Below are positions 9,747 to 21,280 of a DNA stretch of 64,000 nt, one piece after another. A program made the translations under genes and the position numbers. Below the pieces are notes generated by a model, which was not told the DNA's origin, did not search any database, and worked only from the letters and a program-made list of their open reading frames with translations. How positions within the stretch are numbered: the first letter of the stretch is position 1; each line of letters starts with the position of its first letter. Origin of the DNA: Paraniabella defluvii (GTDB lineage: Bacteria > Bacteroidota > Bacteroidia > Chitinophagales > Chitinophagaceae); the NCBI GenBank assembly GCA_019316985.1, contig CP079215.1, forward strand, positions 2,790,001-2,854,000, written 5' to 3'.

Positions 9747-11438
9747 TTATGGCTGGCTGAACCACGTTTCGTAAGTGTGATAATCGGAGTTTAAGCCTCC
9801 CAGCCTTCTCAGTTCTTCAATATTCCATATATATTCCGAATTATACCTGGGCCTGGCCCTGTAAACCAGCTTCCCATTATTTTCTGGAGCCAGCGTAGCC
9901 GGAATTGCAAATCCTTTATATACCTGAACCCCGGTTTCGGCATCGATATCAACATAGTGATATCTCCTTAAGTCTACCCATGTTTCGAAAATCCCCATCC
10001 CCAGAGGGCGATGTACTTTTGCAACATAATATCGGATAAAGTGAGTGTTGCGGCGTCTTGCTTCACATTATTCCCGGTCAGGTAAGCGGTTCTTTCGGCG
10101 GCTGTTATTGGACTGCCCGTAAACAAAGGCGTGTTACCTCGTGGAAAGCCGGCCCTGTTTATAAAATCAAAATGAAGATTGATACCATTGATATACGCGG
10201 AGTGAGCGGCTGCTTTGTCGCCTTTTTGTACGCCGCTTCGGCTTTCATAAACTGTATTTCAGACGCGGTCATTACCGGCATTACTACTTTATTCCCAAAC
10301 AAATATTTTTGATAGCTTGTTGAGAACACACTGGCCGAAGGGTTAGCATAAGTAGTGTCGCCCCAGGGCGAAGCTACTTTTCTTCGTGCATTTGTATAAC
10401 TGGTAGAACCAACTGGATAAGTCCACCAGGGGTCAAGGCCAAAGTAAGGGTCAGCAGCTCCGGGGTCAACACCCTGTAACCACCGTTGCCATTGGTTGTG
10501 TCATGACTGGCAGATAACATATGCTTCAGGCGAGGGTCTCTGTTAGACGCTGTTGCTGCTGATGCAGGAGTGCCGGTTAATGTAGTGCCGTCTAGTAATT
10601 TTACTATAAAATTGGTCTGGCGGTGAAGTGTTAGGTTATCTCTATAAGTTCCAAAGAAATTGGCATCGTCATTACGGCTTGCTTCGAACGGAACCAGAAA
10701 GTCGTCGTTGATGCCAGATAAGGATTTGTTACAATAGTATATTACTGAATCAGCATTGTAAAAAGATTTGTTCGTTAATCTATGGTAATTTCTTGCCAAT
10801 AAACCGTATGTATATTTTAGCCATTTATCTGTATCACCATTATAAACATAGTCGCCTTTAGCTAAGCGATCCTGAGTTGGACTATAATTTTTGTTACTTA
10901 AATAAATAATGGCTAATCGGCAGATAGAATCTATACCTTTATAAACTGTTTCCTGATCATCAAACCGAAACGCCGTTTGATTATTGTTAAAGGCTTCGGA
11001 GAAAATGATATCACCGTGATAATCCGTAGCGTATTGATAAATGGCCGCCTGCATAGCTAATGCAGCTCCTACGTAGTCCCATTGCTGATTCTTTATGCCG
11101 GTTTCAATAATGTATAGTAAATTTCGCCCAAATCCAATGTAGGCCTGACGCCATATATCGCCATTAGTATCGCTGGCTCCGGTATAGCCCATACGATCCC
11201 AGTTTACATTAGTTGCGTTAGTACTTGCTGAACCAAAATTTTGAATATAACGACTAACGTATCGGGCATCGTATTGCAAACCTCTGGGATATGCGGCTAT
11301 TTGCGTAGGAAACACCGATGATACATTCGGGAATTGAGGTACCACAGGGTTGGTATTTACATCTAACCATTTTTTACATCCAGCCGAAGTCATCAGTCCG
11401 GCAATCATTGTTATATAGATGAGAAGCTTTTTTTTCAT
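9747..11438 (-). CDS. SusD/RagB-family nutrient-binding lipoprotein, locus 1 (frameshifted)
   Basis: MKKKLLIYITMIAGLMTSAG followed by CKKWLDVNTNP is a lipoprotein signal plus the usual SusD N-terminus. Alpha-helical repeat segments follow: ALAMQAAIYQYATDYHGDII, RLAIIYLSNKNYSPTQD, KYTYGLLARNYHRLTNKSFY. The pattern best fits the SusD-like_2 type. The reading continues through frame changes near 10400 and 10000-10370 to EELRRLGGLNSDYHTYETWF and a stop at 9747. Length is about 560 residues. SusD caps the SusC barrel and captures ligand at the cell surface. It lies 21 bp downstream of SusC1. The ligand cannot be inferred because no hydrolase is encoded nearby. Confidence 0.9.
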
Positions 11439-11459
11439 TTTTCTACTTTTAAGGGTTGA

Positions 11460-14400
11460 TTAAAATCGTACTCTTAATCCAAAATTGATACTCTGGGCAT
11501 ACTTAACGCGCCAAAGTCTATCCCTACACCTCCAGCTCCGCGACTTGAGGCATTGTTGGCATTAACGCTGGGGTCCATGCCTGTGTAGTTGGTTAGCATA
11601 AATAATTCTGTACCAGTGACGAAAAGTGACGCAGAGGAAATAAACTTTGTTTTGCTTAGTAAATATTTGGGCAGGTTGTAAGACAGCGTTGCATCTCTTA
11701 ACCGCATCCAGTTTACATTTTCAATGAAATCAGCCTCAGTTGATGCTGATGAGGATGTATAATAATCACTCCTGTTAAATGGAACTACTACAATTGTGTT
11801 GGGGTTGGAGTGGTACTGTTCTGTAAGCCATCATTTACAACTCCTTTGATGACAATTGGCTCTTCACGGTTCAAACTTTTTTTGCTAAGACCAGTTACAT
11901 AAAGGAAATACTCCATACCATTCCATACATCGCCTCCTCTTCTAAACTCCATGTTAAATGATAAGGTAAAGTCTTTGTAAGTAAAGTTATTGACGAGGCC
12001 TACTTTAAAGTCAACCTGTCTGTCCCCAACTTCCCTAAAGTCGCCCGTAGTAGTTGGAAGGCCATTTGCTGCATTGATTACCACATCATTGTTGTTATTT
12101 CTAACCACGGTATAACCCGCCAGGTTATATGGGCTGGCTCCTACAAACATCTGAGAGCGAAGGTTACCAAACACCCAGGTGTCAGAGTCGTAATACGTTG
12201 GCAGATCTCCCGGCATTTCAAGTACCTTACCTCTGTTTCTATCAAAATTAGCGATGAAGTTCCATTTAAAGTTCCGGCCATTAATTGCTTTCACATCTAA
12301 AATAGCTTCAAGTCCTTTATTGGATACCAAACCGCCGTTGATGAAGCGAATTGCAAAACCACTACCATAAGAATAGCGGGCTGCTATAATTTGGTCCTGG
12401 CTTCTCAGGTCGTACCGCGTAACATCTAAAGTGATCCGGTCTTTTAGAAATCTCAGTTCTCCACCAAATTCAAAATTTTTAGTAAAACTCGGACGCAGTT
12501 CATAGTTATTACCAGCGGCCAAATCGTAAGCAAACCCACCTCCGGTAGTTATTTGTCCGGCAAAACTGTTATCGATAATGTAAGGCCTGTAAGGACCTTT
12601 ACCTGTTGTACCGTAAGATATTCTTAATTTACCGAAGCTTAGCCATGGAAGCCTTTCTTTGATGTTACCGATATCAGAAAATATAAGGCTTGAAGATGCT
12701 GATCCAAAATTATAAAAGGATCTTTTTCAACAGCCCTGGAGACCAGTTTAGAGTTGCCTTCCCTTGATCCGGCCAGCGACACATAAAGTATCCTGTTGAA
12801 ATCTATGCTGTAATTCCCAAACCATCTTACCAGGCGCTCAATGTTATGAACAGTTCTGGCATCCCTGCTTACAGGATCTGTATTGAGGATTGAATAAAAG
12901 TCGCGTTCATAAAAGCGTTCACCCTTCTGAGATTCGATCCTGGTATTCCTGTCGTCAAATGCCATACCTGCCAAAAGGGTATTATTAAATTTGCCAAAGG
13001 ACTTTGTGAAGTTCAGAGTTGTATTATTGCTAATATTTCTGGTAACCTGTTCATAAAGAGAATAGGTGCCGTTTAATGAAAATCCTGCACGTGATTGCGG
13101 GTGAACGGCGCTATAGCCTGTTTGGGCATAATAGTCAACCCCAAAATTATTTAACAAGGACAGCTCTTTAGTTATGTTATAAGTATAATTGGCCGTTAAT
13201 GTAGTTCGGTCAAGTTTATCCTGCGATCGGTTTTTATTAACGTCCCAGAATGGGTTGTCAAACTCAGCTGTTAAACTTGCATTGGCATTTCTATATAGTT
13301 TTCTGGTGCCATCAGGATTGATCCAGTCTGTAACATCTATATCAGATGGGAAATTAACCAAGTTGTATAAATATCCACCTGCTCCCTTAGTAGCTTTGTC
13401 TGTTGTTATTTTAGTATAAGCAATAGAAGTAACAAGTTTCATCTTTGGAGATATCGTTAGGCCTCCTGTTAGCTTAGCCGCTATTTGATCTTCGCCCGTC
13501 ATGGGAATAACGCCGTCCTGGTTCCTGTAGCTTAAAGAGAGTCTGTAAGTGGCCACGCTCGTACCTCCATCCAGGTTCAGGTTATGGCGTTGAGACTTGC
13601 CTGTTCTGAAAAATGCACGTACATTATCATACAATTTTGTTCCCGGCGCATATTTGTCGCCAAAATAAGCATAAACGTTACCTGACGAGAAAGGGTTGGT
13701 TACCGCGGTAGGGTCAGATATACCATTCAAACCACGGCCGTAAACCGTTTGGATTTCAGGGTACCTGTAGATTTCCTCAATTCTGAAACTATTATCATAG
13801 CTTACTACCGGTTTACCTGCTTTTCCTTTCTTGGTCGTTATTACAATGGCACCTGAAGCACCTTCAGATCCATACAATGCTGAAGCCTCCGGACCTTTCA
13901 GGATTGTGATGCTTTCAATATCATTGGGATTGATGTCAGCAGCCCGGTTCCCATAGTCGCTGTTTCTGTTTGCGCCGGCGGCATTACCAATCAGATTATC
14001 CTGGTTTACTGTTTGGTTGTCAAGGAACCCCGTCAACTACAAATAATGGTTGGTTGTTTCCTCCCAGAGAAACAGGGCCTCTTAAAACAATAGAAGTAGA
14101 AGCGCCGGGTGCTCCTGACGATGGAGTAATGTTGGCGCCTGCAACTCTGCCTATAAGGCCATTTAGCCAGTTATCGCGCTGTGTTTCGGCTATCTCATCT
14201 CCAGCGAGTTGCTGTGCCTGGTAGGATAGGGATCTTTTAGCTCTGTTTTGGCCGTAAGCTGTCACAATTACTTCGTCTTCCTGAACTCCTTTTCCAGCAA
14301 TTAGGACAACATCTAAAGTAGCTTCGCTGCCCAGTTTTATGTTTTTGTTTCGTAACCTACCGAGCTGAATGAAAGGGTTTGCCCGGTCTCTGCAATGATC

Positions 14401-14591
14401 GCAAAGTTTCCATCTGTTGAAGTGGGTGTTGCCCTGGCCGTGCCTTGCACGGCAACAGTAACACCGGGTAATGGAGTACCCGCTTCGCTGGTTACTTTGC
14501 CTTTAACGGTTCGCGACTGAGCAAATGCTGTTCCAGGTAACAGATAAAGCATAAGGCACAGGAACACAGAAGCTACAATTGTTTTCCTCAT
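11460..14591 (-). CDS. SusC/RagA-family TonB-dependent transporter, locus 1 (frameshifted)
   Basis: About 1040 residues. A signal peptide (LMLYLLPGTAFAQS) precedes a carboxypeptidase-regulatory-like domain (VKGKVTSEAGTPLPGVTVAV), a TonB-box region before VTAYGQNRAKRSL, a plug domain (GANITPSSGAPGASTSIVLR; LFVVDGVP; IESITILKGPEASALYGSEG) and a long beta-barrel ending FGLRVRF at 11460. Five pieces in different frames cover the gene, with breaks near 14300, 14030, 12640, 12530-12600 and 11710-11790. It is an outer-membrane pore for TonB-driven uptake of oligomers delivered by SusD. No STN domain is present, so FecI/FecR-type signalling is not expected. It follows the DeoR gene by 36 bp. Confidence 0.93.
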
Positions 14592-14627
14592 GATTTCTAA
14601 TTTAAAAAATATAATTGTTCTGATTGT

Positions 14628-15376
14628 CTACATAACAGTTACGCCAGCTTCCTTAAAAGGAGCTAAAGTTTCATTTGAAGGTTCCAGCTCAGTGATCAGG
14701 TAATCGATTTTTTCTATTTTGCACACACTGATGGGCTGATAAGTCTGCAGTTTTTCGGAGATCGTCATGCAAATTACTTTGGATGCCGAGCTTACCATTG
14801 CCTTCTTTATTTGTACCACCTCCCAGTCATTATCGGTAAGGCCGTGCTGGGTATCAATAGCATTGGTGCCTAAAAAGCACAGATCGGCATTTACATGGCT
14901 GATCTTCTGTATAGCTTCGGCACCCACTGTCAATTTAGAATCTCTTGATAATTTGTCGCCAATTACTACTACGTCAAGTTTAGGATGTGCCATACAGGCA
15001 TTAATAACAGGAATGCTTCCCGTCATTATTGTCAATTTTAACTGAGGGGTAAAGCCCGGATCAATTCCAGAATGGTAGTTCCTCCGCTTGTTAAAATGAA
15101 CATACCACTCTTAATTAATTGTAACGCCTTACTAACGATTACCTTTTTATGAGCCCGTGAATAAATATTCATCGGCTCAAACTGTACTTCGTTAAAAGCC
15201 ATTGACAGTGCTCCGCCATGTACTTTTATAAGTTGGCCGGCTTCCGACAGCTCCTGCAAATCTCTTCGGATGGTATCTTCCGAAACAGCGATCTCATTAC
15301 ATAAATCTACGCTCAATACTTTGTTGTGAAGATTGAGCTGATGCATGATGTAGGCTTGTCTTTCTTTTTTAAGCAA
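14628..15376 (-). CDS. DeoR-family transcriptional regulator (frameshifted)
   Basis: About 249 residues. The N-terminal winged HTH reads RQAYIMHQLNLHNKVLSVDL and SEDTIRRDLQELSEAGQLIK. The C-terminal sugar-phosphate sensor domain shows TSGGTTILELIRALP, VVVIGDKLSRDSKLTVGAEA and ADLCFLGTNAIDTQHGLTD. One indel near 15040 splits it. DeoR regulators usually repress catabolic operons until a phosphorylated sugar binds. The gene heads the leftward SusC1-SusD1-DUF4397-FAS1 run. A 56-bp block upstream (15401-15457) recurs upstream of SusC2, which suggests autoregulation and control of both SusCD operons. That link is inferred from sequence repetition and position only. Confidence 0.9.
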
Positions 15377-15400
15377 TTATTACGGTTTTGTTAAAGCTGT

Positions 15401-15457
15401 CTTAAAGATAAGGTGGTTTTCCGCAAAAACCAGCAAAAAACAAGAAAAATTTGCAAC
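15401..15457 (-). promoter_or_regulatory. Putative promoter/operator block upstream of deoR
   Basis: On the minus strand the block reads TTGCAAA-T-run, then TTTTTTGCTGG and TTTTTGCGG in tandem, a 23-nt spacer and TATCTTTAAG. The repeated TTTTTGCNGG units resemble direct-repeat operators of DeoR regulators; TATCTTTA is close to the Bacteroidota -7 element TAnnTTTG. The same block with the same spacing occurs at 21116-21171. It lies 24 bp before the DeoR start and after the SusD2 terminator. Confidence 0.6.
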
Positions 15458-15490
15458 TTTTTTTTGTGTTGGAAGCACAGGGACATTAAA

Positions 15491-15510
15491 AGCCGGCGTA
15501 ACAGCCGGCT
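15491..15510 (-). terminator. Hairpin terminator after SusD2
   Basis: AGCCGGC (15491-15497) pairs with GCCGGCT (15504-15510) around a 6-nt loop and is followed on the minus strand by TTTTAATG. It lies 21 bp past the SusD2 stop and separates the SusC2-SusD2 unit from the DeoR-led unit. Confidence 0.8.
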
Positions 15511-15530
15511 TCATTGATAGTTTGTATTCT

Positions 15531-17378
15531 TTACCAACCAGTAGTTTGAGTAAGCGTGTAGCCACGTTCTTTATACTCATTGATTTGTTGAAGCCCTACC
15601 GGGGATAGATAAACCCTGTCGTTAAAGTCTAACCGGTTGCTGGCATTTTCTACTACCCAGTATCCTACCATATCATTGCGGTTGTTTCCGTTCCAGGTAA
15701 CAACGGTACCATCAGCTTTTTTAACTTTTACCCTGTTTACTGTAGCCGTTGTTAGATAGCTAGGAATTTCAGCCGGAATGTCAACCCAGGGCCGAGGAAG
15801 TAATCGGCATTGCTATTAAAGTTCATGTATTGGAGCTTTTTCCAGCGCTTCAAATCCAGTAAGCGGAAGTTTTCTAATACAAACTCCATGCGTCGCTCTC
15901 TCCGTATTTCCCATATCAAAGCAGGCACATCTGCATCCCTCGACGGATCATTGGGGAGGGATGCCAGGATCAACGAGGCGGTTTTTGAACGCCTTTGGCA
16001 GTGGCTGCGGCGTCGAGAGGACGACTACGTATTGCATTAATTGATTTATCTAAGTCGGCCTGAGTTACAGGTGCACCACCAAAATATTGAGCCAAAACAG
16101 CTTTTGCTTCTATCCAGTTTAAAACGACTTCGCCCAATCTGATAACAGGGGCATCGCTGGTATTGGTATTACTGCCCCAGGCAGGCGGATAAGTTTTTCC
16201 AATATAAGTGATGGCTTCTCTTGAAGCAAATTTATAGCCGTACAAAAGTGTGGCGGAAGCCGCATTGGCTTTATCGATAAATGAAGCTTCAAAACGCGGG
16301 TCCCTCGTTTTAACCAGGTTGGCAATAGAAAAGTTATCGGCGTTAGTTACGGATGAGTTTTGCCAGGGCTTACCATCCGTGAGTATAAATGACTTGATCA
16401 GTACGAGGTTGGGGTCTACTCCAACTACCTCCGTACCATTGGAGTAAGAGCCTATTGAATGAGTTACCTGCAAAGCTGCATCGTATGCCCTGTACATGAT
16501 CACTTCGGCATTTCCGGCGAGGTTATCGGAAGCAAACAAAGCTTTAAAGTCACTGGTGAATTTATAATTTGCATTGCTCATGACAACGTCCGCAGCTTCT
16601 ACCGCTAATTCGAGGTATTTTTAGCGCGCGCCGCATCCAGGCCATGGTAATGCTCATAGGTTCCCTCAAACAGCATAAAGCGCGATATGAACGCGGCAGC
16701 GATATACTTGTTTAAAAACTGGGCACCATCGTTGGTTCGGATATTGGCCAGCACATATTTGAAGTCGTCATAAACGTTATCCATTACCACACCCCTGTTA
16801 TCCCTGTCTTTGTACAACGTCGGAAAGTCGGTTTCGGATATTGGCTTACTAAAATAGGGTACATCGCCAAATACACTTACCAACCTCGAGTATTCATAAC
16901 CTCTGAAGAATTTTGCTACAGCACTCCAGTGTTTATACGCTTCTTCCGATATAAGTGGTTTAGCAACGCTGTCGATGCGGCTGATAAAAATGTTGGCTTT
17001 TCGAACCCATGAAAAATTCCATGTAGGACCTGAGTATTGCTGCATCCAGGCTGCTGTTTCAAGACTGGATCCTCTTGATGAAGGGACTGTACTTTCAAAA
17101 TTAGCCTGTACATTTTTGCCGGTCACATCGTCGTTAAAAGTATATCCTCTCAGAGGCGCGTAGTCAAGCGTGAAACCGGTATTATAACCATTAAAGTAGT
17201 TGGAGTAAAAACCGGTAGCAAACATTCTTAAATCATCTTCGTTTCTCCAGTATAAACCAGAGTCGTCAATGTAACTGGTTTGCGGCGGTCGGTCTAAAAG
17301 ATCCTTATTGCATGAAAAGAAGCTAAAGCTGGCTATCCCAAGACTCAGCAAATATATATATCGATTCATTGTTTTCAT
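15531..17378 (-). CDS. SusD/RagB-family lipoprotein, locus 2 (frameshifted)
   Basis: About 615 residues. MKTMNRYIYLLSLGIASFSF followed by FSCNKDLLDRPPQTSYID is a lipoprotein signal and a classic SusD N-terminus. Characteristic RagB/SusD segments follow: KANIFISRIDS, HWSAVAKFFRGYEYSRLVSV, FGDVPYFSKPI, APVIRLGEVVLNWIEAKAVL and IRRERRMEFVLENFRLLDLK. The C-terminus in a fourth frame ends YKERGYTLTQTTGW at 15531. Breaks lie near 16600, 15970 and 15780. It begins 2 bp after the SusC2 stop. The canonical SusD architecture differs from the SusD-like_2 type of locus 1, so the two pairs probably recognise different ligands. Confidence 0.93.
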
Positions 17379-17380
17379 TT

Positions 17381-20300
17381 TTAGAAGTTTAATTGAACAC
17401 CAAAAGAAAAACTTTTAAATGCGGGAATGCCTACTCCTGTACGACCTGCATTATAATTGGTCGTATTCCACATAGAATATCCGTTTATGGTTTCAGGATC
17501 TATTGGCAGGCCATTGAGATGATCCCAGGTAACAAAGTTTTCGAGGGCAACATATACCCTTAAGGAATTAACCCAAATTTTTTTCATAAGATCCTGTGGG
17601 AGCGAATAACCGACAGTAAGATTCTTTAATCTCAGGTAAGCCATATTTAACAAATAGCGGTCTTGTACCTGCATGTTATTATTCACATTGCTACCGGCAT
17701 TGTTATAAGCTGCGGGATAAAAAGCGCCTGTGTTATCGGGAGTCCAATAGTTACCGGCAATAGCTTCAGGCATTGCTCCATCCGCCGAGTTATACCCCGG
17801 AATGGCAAGGAAGCCATCTCCCCATAATTGGCGGCTGCCTACGCCCTGGAAGAACACACTTAAATCAACTCCTTTATAATCGCTTCCCAAACGGAAACCA
17901 TACTCATACCTTGGATTAGAATTGCCAATCACTTCCAGATCGCCATGGTTAGATAACGAGGCACTTCCGTTGTCTATTACGCCATCGCCATTCAGGTCCC
18001 TGAATTTAACATCTCCCGGCCCAAAATAGAAGTTAGCAGAATTTTGAAGGAATGTCTGGTACACTGGTTTCTCACCATTAGCCCCGGCTTTAACTTATAA
18101 GCTTTTTGTCCTACATACTTAGATGGTACTTCATTAGCTGTGAGCGTTATCAACTGTGGTTTTCCGTTGGCATCCAATTCAAAGTCACTTAATTGATATA
18201 GCCGGTCAGTGCGATAACCCCATATTTCACCAATGTCTTTACCGTTATAATTGCTATTTACTTGGGTAGATGATCCATATTGCTTAATCCGTGTTTTAGC
18301 ATCCGCGATATTTCCACGTACATTTATACCAAGGCCATTGGCGAAGCGATGGTTGAAGTCAACTGTTAGCTCCCACCCATTTGTTTGGAGAGAACCAAAG
18401 TTGCCTTGCGGCGCACCAATACCAAATGTCAATGGAACGCCTTCCATAGGAACAATCATATTATTAGTATTTCTTTGGTAAAGCTCGAAGGCTATATTGA
18501 TTTTATTTTTAGCAATCCGATATCAATACCCAGGTTTTTGGTTTCAATATCCTGCCATGTAATGTTCTGTACGATAGCCTGAGGGGTGCCTACAAAGGGT
18601 AGCTTTTGACCATTCCCGCCTATCCAGGTAGATAGCCCACTCGACATAAGAGGGAGATAAAATGTATTAGGCACGGTTTGGTCACCTATAGATCCCCAGG
18701 AGCCTCTCACTTTGAGGAAGCTTAAAACTGGTTTACCCCAGTCCATAAATTTTTCTTCACTGATTACCCACCCTGCTGAGAAGGAAGGATACCAACGCCA
18801 CCAAAGATCCGATGAGAATTTAGAAGAACCGTCGTAGCGCAGATTGGCTTCTGCCAGGTATTTATTTCTGAAGGCATAATTGATACGGCCAAAATATCCC
18901 AATTGAGATTCCCAGGTCTTGTCCCCAAAAACAATCGGAGGAGCGCCTACAGCAAAGTTAAACTGTGGATTTTTAATGTCGGTTAACTGGTTTATGTTGT
19001 GATTGCCATTCGGTAGTAGCTGCAACGCGGTTGATGCCCAAAATGAATTTAAAATTGTGATCTTCTTTCAGGTCCCAGTTATAGGTAGTAAAAGCATTAA
19101 TAGTGCTACTATTAAAATTTGTCACCTGCCGGAATATATGATCGGGATTGGATCCCAGGGCTGTATACATATCATTAGAAAGATCAAAAGCTGGCATTGC
19201 CCCGGAGCAGTACTGGATACTACGTTGCCGGTGCTGTCTACGTATACCGGTTGCCCGTTTGAATTAACCCTGGCCTTGGGAGCTACCCATGAGTTACGGG
19301 CTGTGTAGCGGGTGCCTGGCCTTTTCCAGATTTCGTCCTGGGAAGTATAGGTATAATCAAAATCGAATTTCCAGTTCTTGGTAAAATTAACTGTCGAACC
19401 CAGGCTAATGTTTATATATTTCTGAAGGATATTGGCGGTATTTGCCGCAGCAGCTTCGCTTGCCGGGCTACGTATAGGGTCGCCATTTTCATCATTGCCA
19501 AAAGGGTAAAGAGGTCCCCACCTGTATAAGTATAACCACGGGTCGGCTGTAGTGGAGTTAGTAATATAAGGATATTCTTTATTTCTTTCCGAGTATAAGG
19601 CACCGCCACGGATGGTTATATACTTATTGATTTCACTGGATAATCTTACTGAGGCATTATACCGGGTAAACTCATCTTTTTAGCAGGCTTCATCATACCG
19701 CTCTGATTGAGTACTCCAAGTCCTACGTTGTATGATGTTTTGCCAACTGTCTGACCAATAGTGATATCGTGTTGTTGTGTTGGCGCCCAGTTTTTAACCA
19801 TGTAATCATAGGGGTCATAAGTGCGAACACCCATTTTTTGATTGCTGGCGCCCTGTACATACCAATCTCTTCCGAAAACAGTAGGATCATCAGGACCAAT
19901 TGAACCGCCATACTTGTTTTTCCATTCTACCGCTTTTAAATAACTGGCACGGTCAACATAATAAAAGGCCCCACTGGCGTTGTAATACCCACACGCTCTG
20001 CCGCATCTACGGTGTATTTGAGTGCATTCACATCTGCCATCTGGAGGTCTTTCCATATATTTTGCCAGGAGAAATTATTAGAATAGCTGATCTGTGGTTT
20101 CGGACTTCCCGAACCTTTTTAGTGGTGATCAACACAACTCCATTAGAAGCTTTGGCTCCATATATAGACGCTGCTGCTGCATCTTTTAATATAGTGATAG
20201 TAGCGATATCATTAGGATTAACAATCTGGATACTTGGAATCTCTACGTTGTCCAGAAGAATTAGCGGTTTGGTTGTTCCTTGAAAAGAAGTAATAGCTCC

Positions 20301-20806
20301 CCTGATTTTGATAATAGGATCAGAACCTACCTCACCGCTGGGAATCGTTACGCTTAATCCGGCAGCAGCTCCTGCAAACCTCTGCCCACATCGGCTATCG
20401 GGCGTCCCTGTAATGTTTTCTCAACATTAACGGTTGATACAGCGCCGGTAAGGTTGCCCCTTCTTTGTGTGCCGTAGCCTACTACTACCACGTCCTCCAG
20501 GGATGTAGTGGTTCTTGGTAACACGATCGATATGTCGTTAGCGTCACCAACGGTATAAGTACGGTTTTCGTACCCAATAAATGACAACTCCAAAACCTGC
20601 CCGGTAGTTGCTTTAACAGTGAATTTTCCCAGGTCATTAGACATAACGGCAATATCTGTTCCCTGAACCTTTATGGTGACGCCTGCTAAAGGAACCTGGT
20701 CGTCAGAGGTAACGGTTCCGTTAACGTTCCTGGATTGCCCATACGCCTGAGGCGTCAACATGAAAAGCAGTTGAAACGTAAGAAATAGAACTGTAATCTT
20801 TCTCAT
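17381..20806 (-). CDS. SusC/RagA-family TonB-dependent transporter, locus 2 (frameshifted)
   Basis: About 1140 residues, longer than SusC1. Signal peptide (LLFMLTPQAYGQS), regulatory-like domain (VNGTVTSDDQVPLAGVTIKV), SusC signature SLEDVVVVGYGTQRRGNLTG, plug, then a barrel with LAEANLRYDGSSKFS and WRWYPSFSAGWVISEEKFMD, ending FSFGVQLNF. The gene is covered by at least seven pieces in different frames; breaks lie near 20350, 20060-20100, 19640, 19410, 19200, 19010, 18480 and 18060. It forms a two-gene unit with SusD2 and has a 310-bp leader down to the shared regulatory block at 21116-21171. The substrate is unknown. Confidence 0.93.
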
Positions 20807-21115
20807 GATTTCTTCATTATAGTTTTTGAAAGTAGGAATTTGGTAAAACGTAATTTCTTCGGCATTTCAATTTCGAAACCTGAACTTTCATCCATCCCGT
20901 GACACAGGCCTCATAATCAACACGGCTTATATTTCACTCATCGTACCTGAACTGATCGCTGATCGGGTCTCATCAAAATTTCCGTTCTCAAATGTTGTCA
21001 GGCAGAAGTCGGAGGCAACAGGCTTTATCACGATACTACACAACAAATCATTCGAATGCTTTAGTGAAATATCCCTTAACATACTTGGCAATCTTTCATT
21101 AGATGTTAAGGATAC
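20807..21115. other. Long 5' leader of SusC2, no gene recognised
   Basis: Roughly 310 bp between the SusC2 start and the shared promoter/operator block. An 84-codon reading on the minus strand (20927-21181) has no signal peptide, no recognisable family and overlaps the operator block, so it is not called as a gene. The stretch may be an untranslated leader. Confidence 0.5.
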
Positions 21116-21171
21116 CTTAAAGATAGTGTACTTTCCCGCAAAAAACCGCAAAAAGCGGAAAAAATTTGCAA
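21116..21171 (-). promoter_or_regulatory. Putative promoter/operator block upstream of SusC2
   Basis: On the minus strand: TTGCAAATTTTTT, then tandem CTTTTTGCGG and TTTTTTGCGGG, a 23-nt spacer after the first TTTG and TATCTTTAAG. It matches the block before the DeoR gene (15401-15457) almost base for base, including spacing. A shared regulator, most simply the DeoR protein, is inferred. Confidence 0.6.
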
Positions 21172-21223
21172 TCGAGTTCAAACGATTTTAATATAGAAGA
21201 AGATTTGAAGGAAGGATGGTTAA

Positions 21224-21255
21224 TAAAAAAGCCTGGTTTCTGAAAAAACCAGGCT
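21224..21255 (-). terminator. Rho-independent terminator of carA
   Basis: On the minus strand AGCCTGGTTTT is followed by a short loop and AAACCAGGCT, then TTTTTTATTAA. It lies 26 bp past the carA stop. Confidence 0.9.
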
Positions 21256-21280
21256 AAGAAACATGAGTTAGATAATATCG

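Noticed and set aside
20927..21181. An 84-codon minus-strand reading upstream of SusC2
   Set aside because: No signal peptide, family or ribosome site; it overlaps the shared promoter block and its sequence is not similar to the DeoR gene that follows the other copy of the block.
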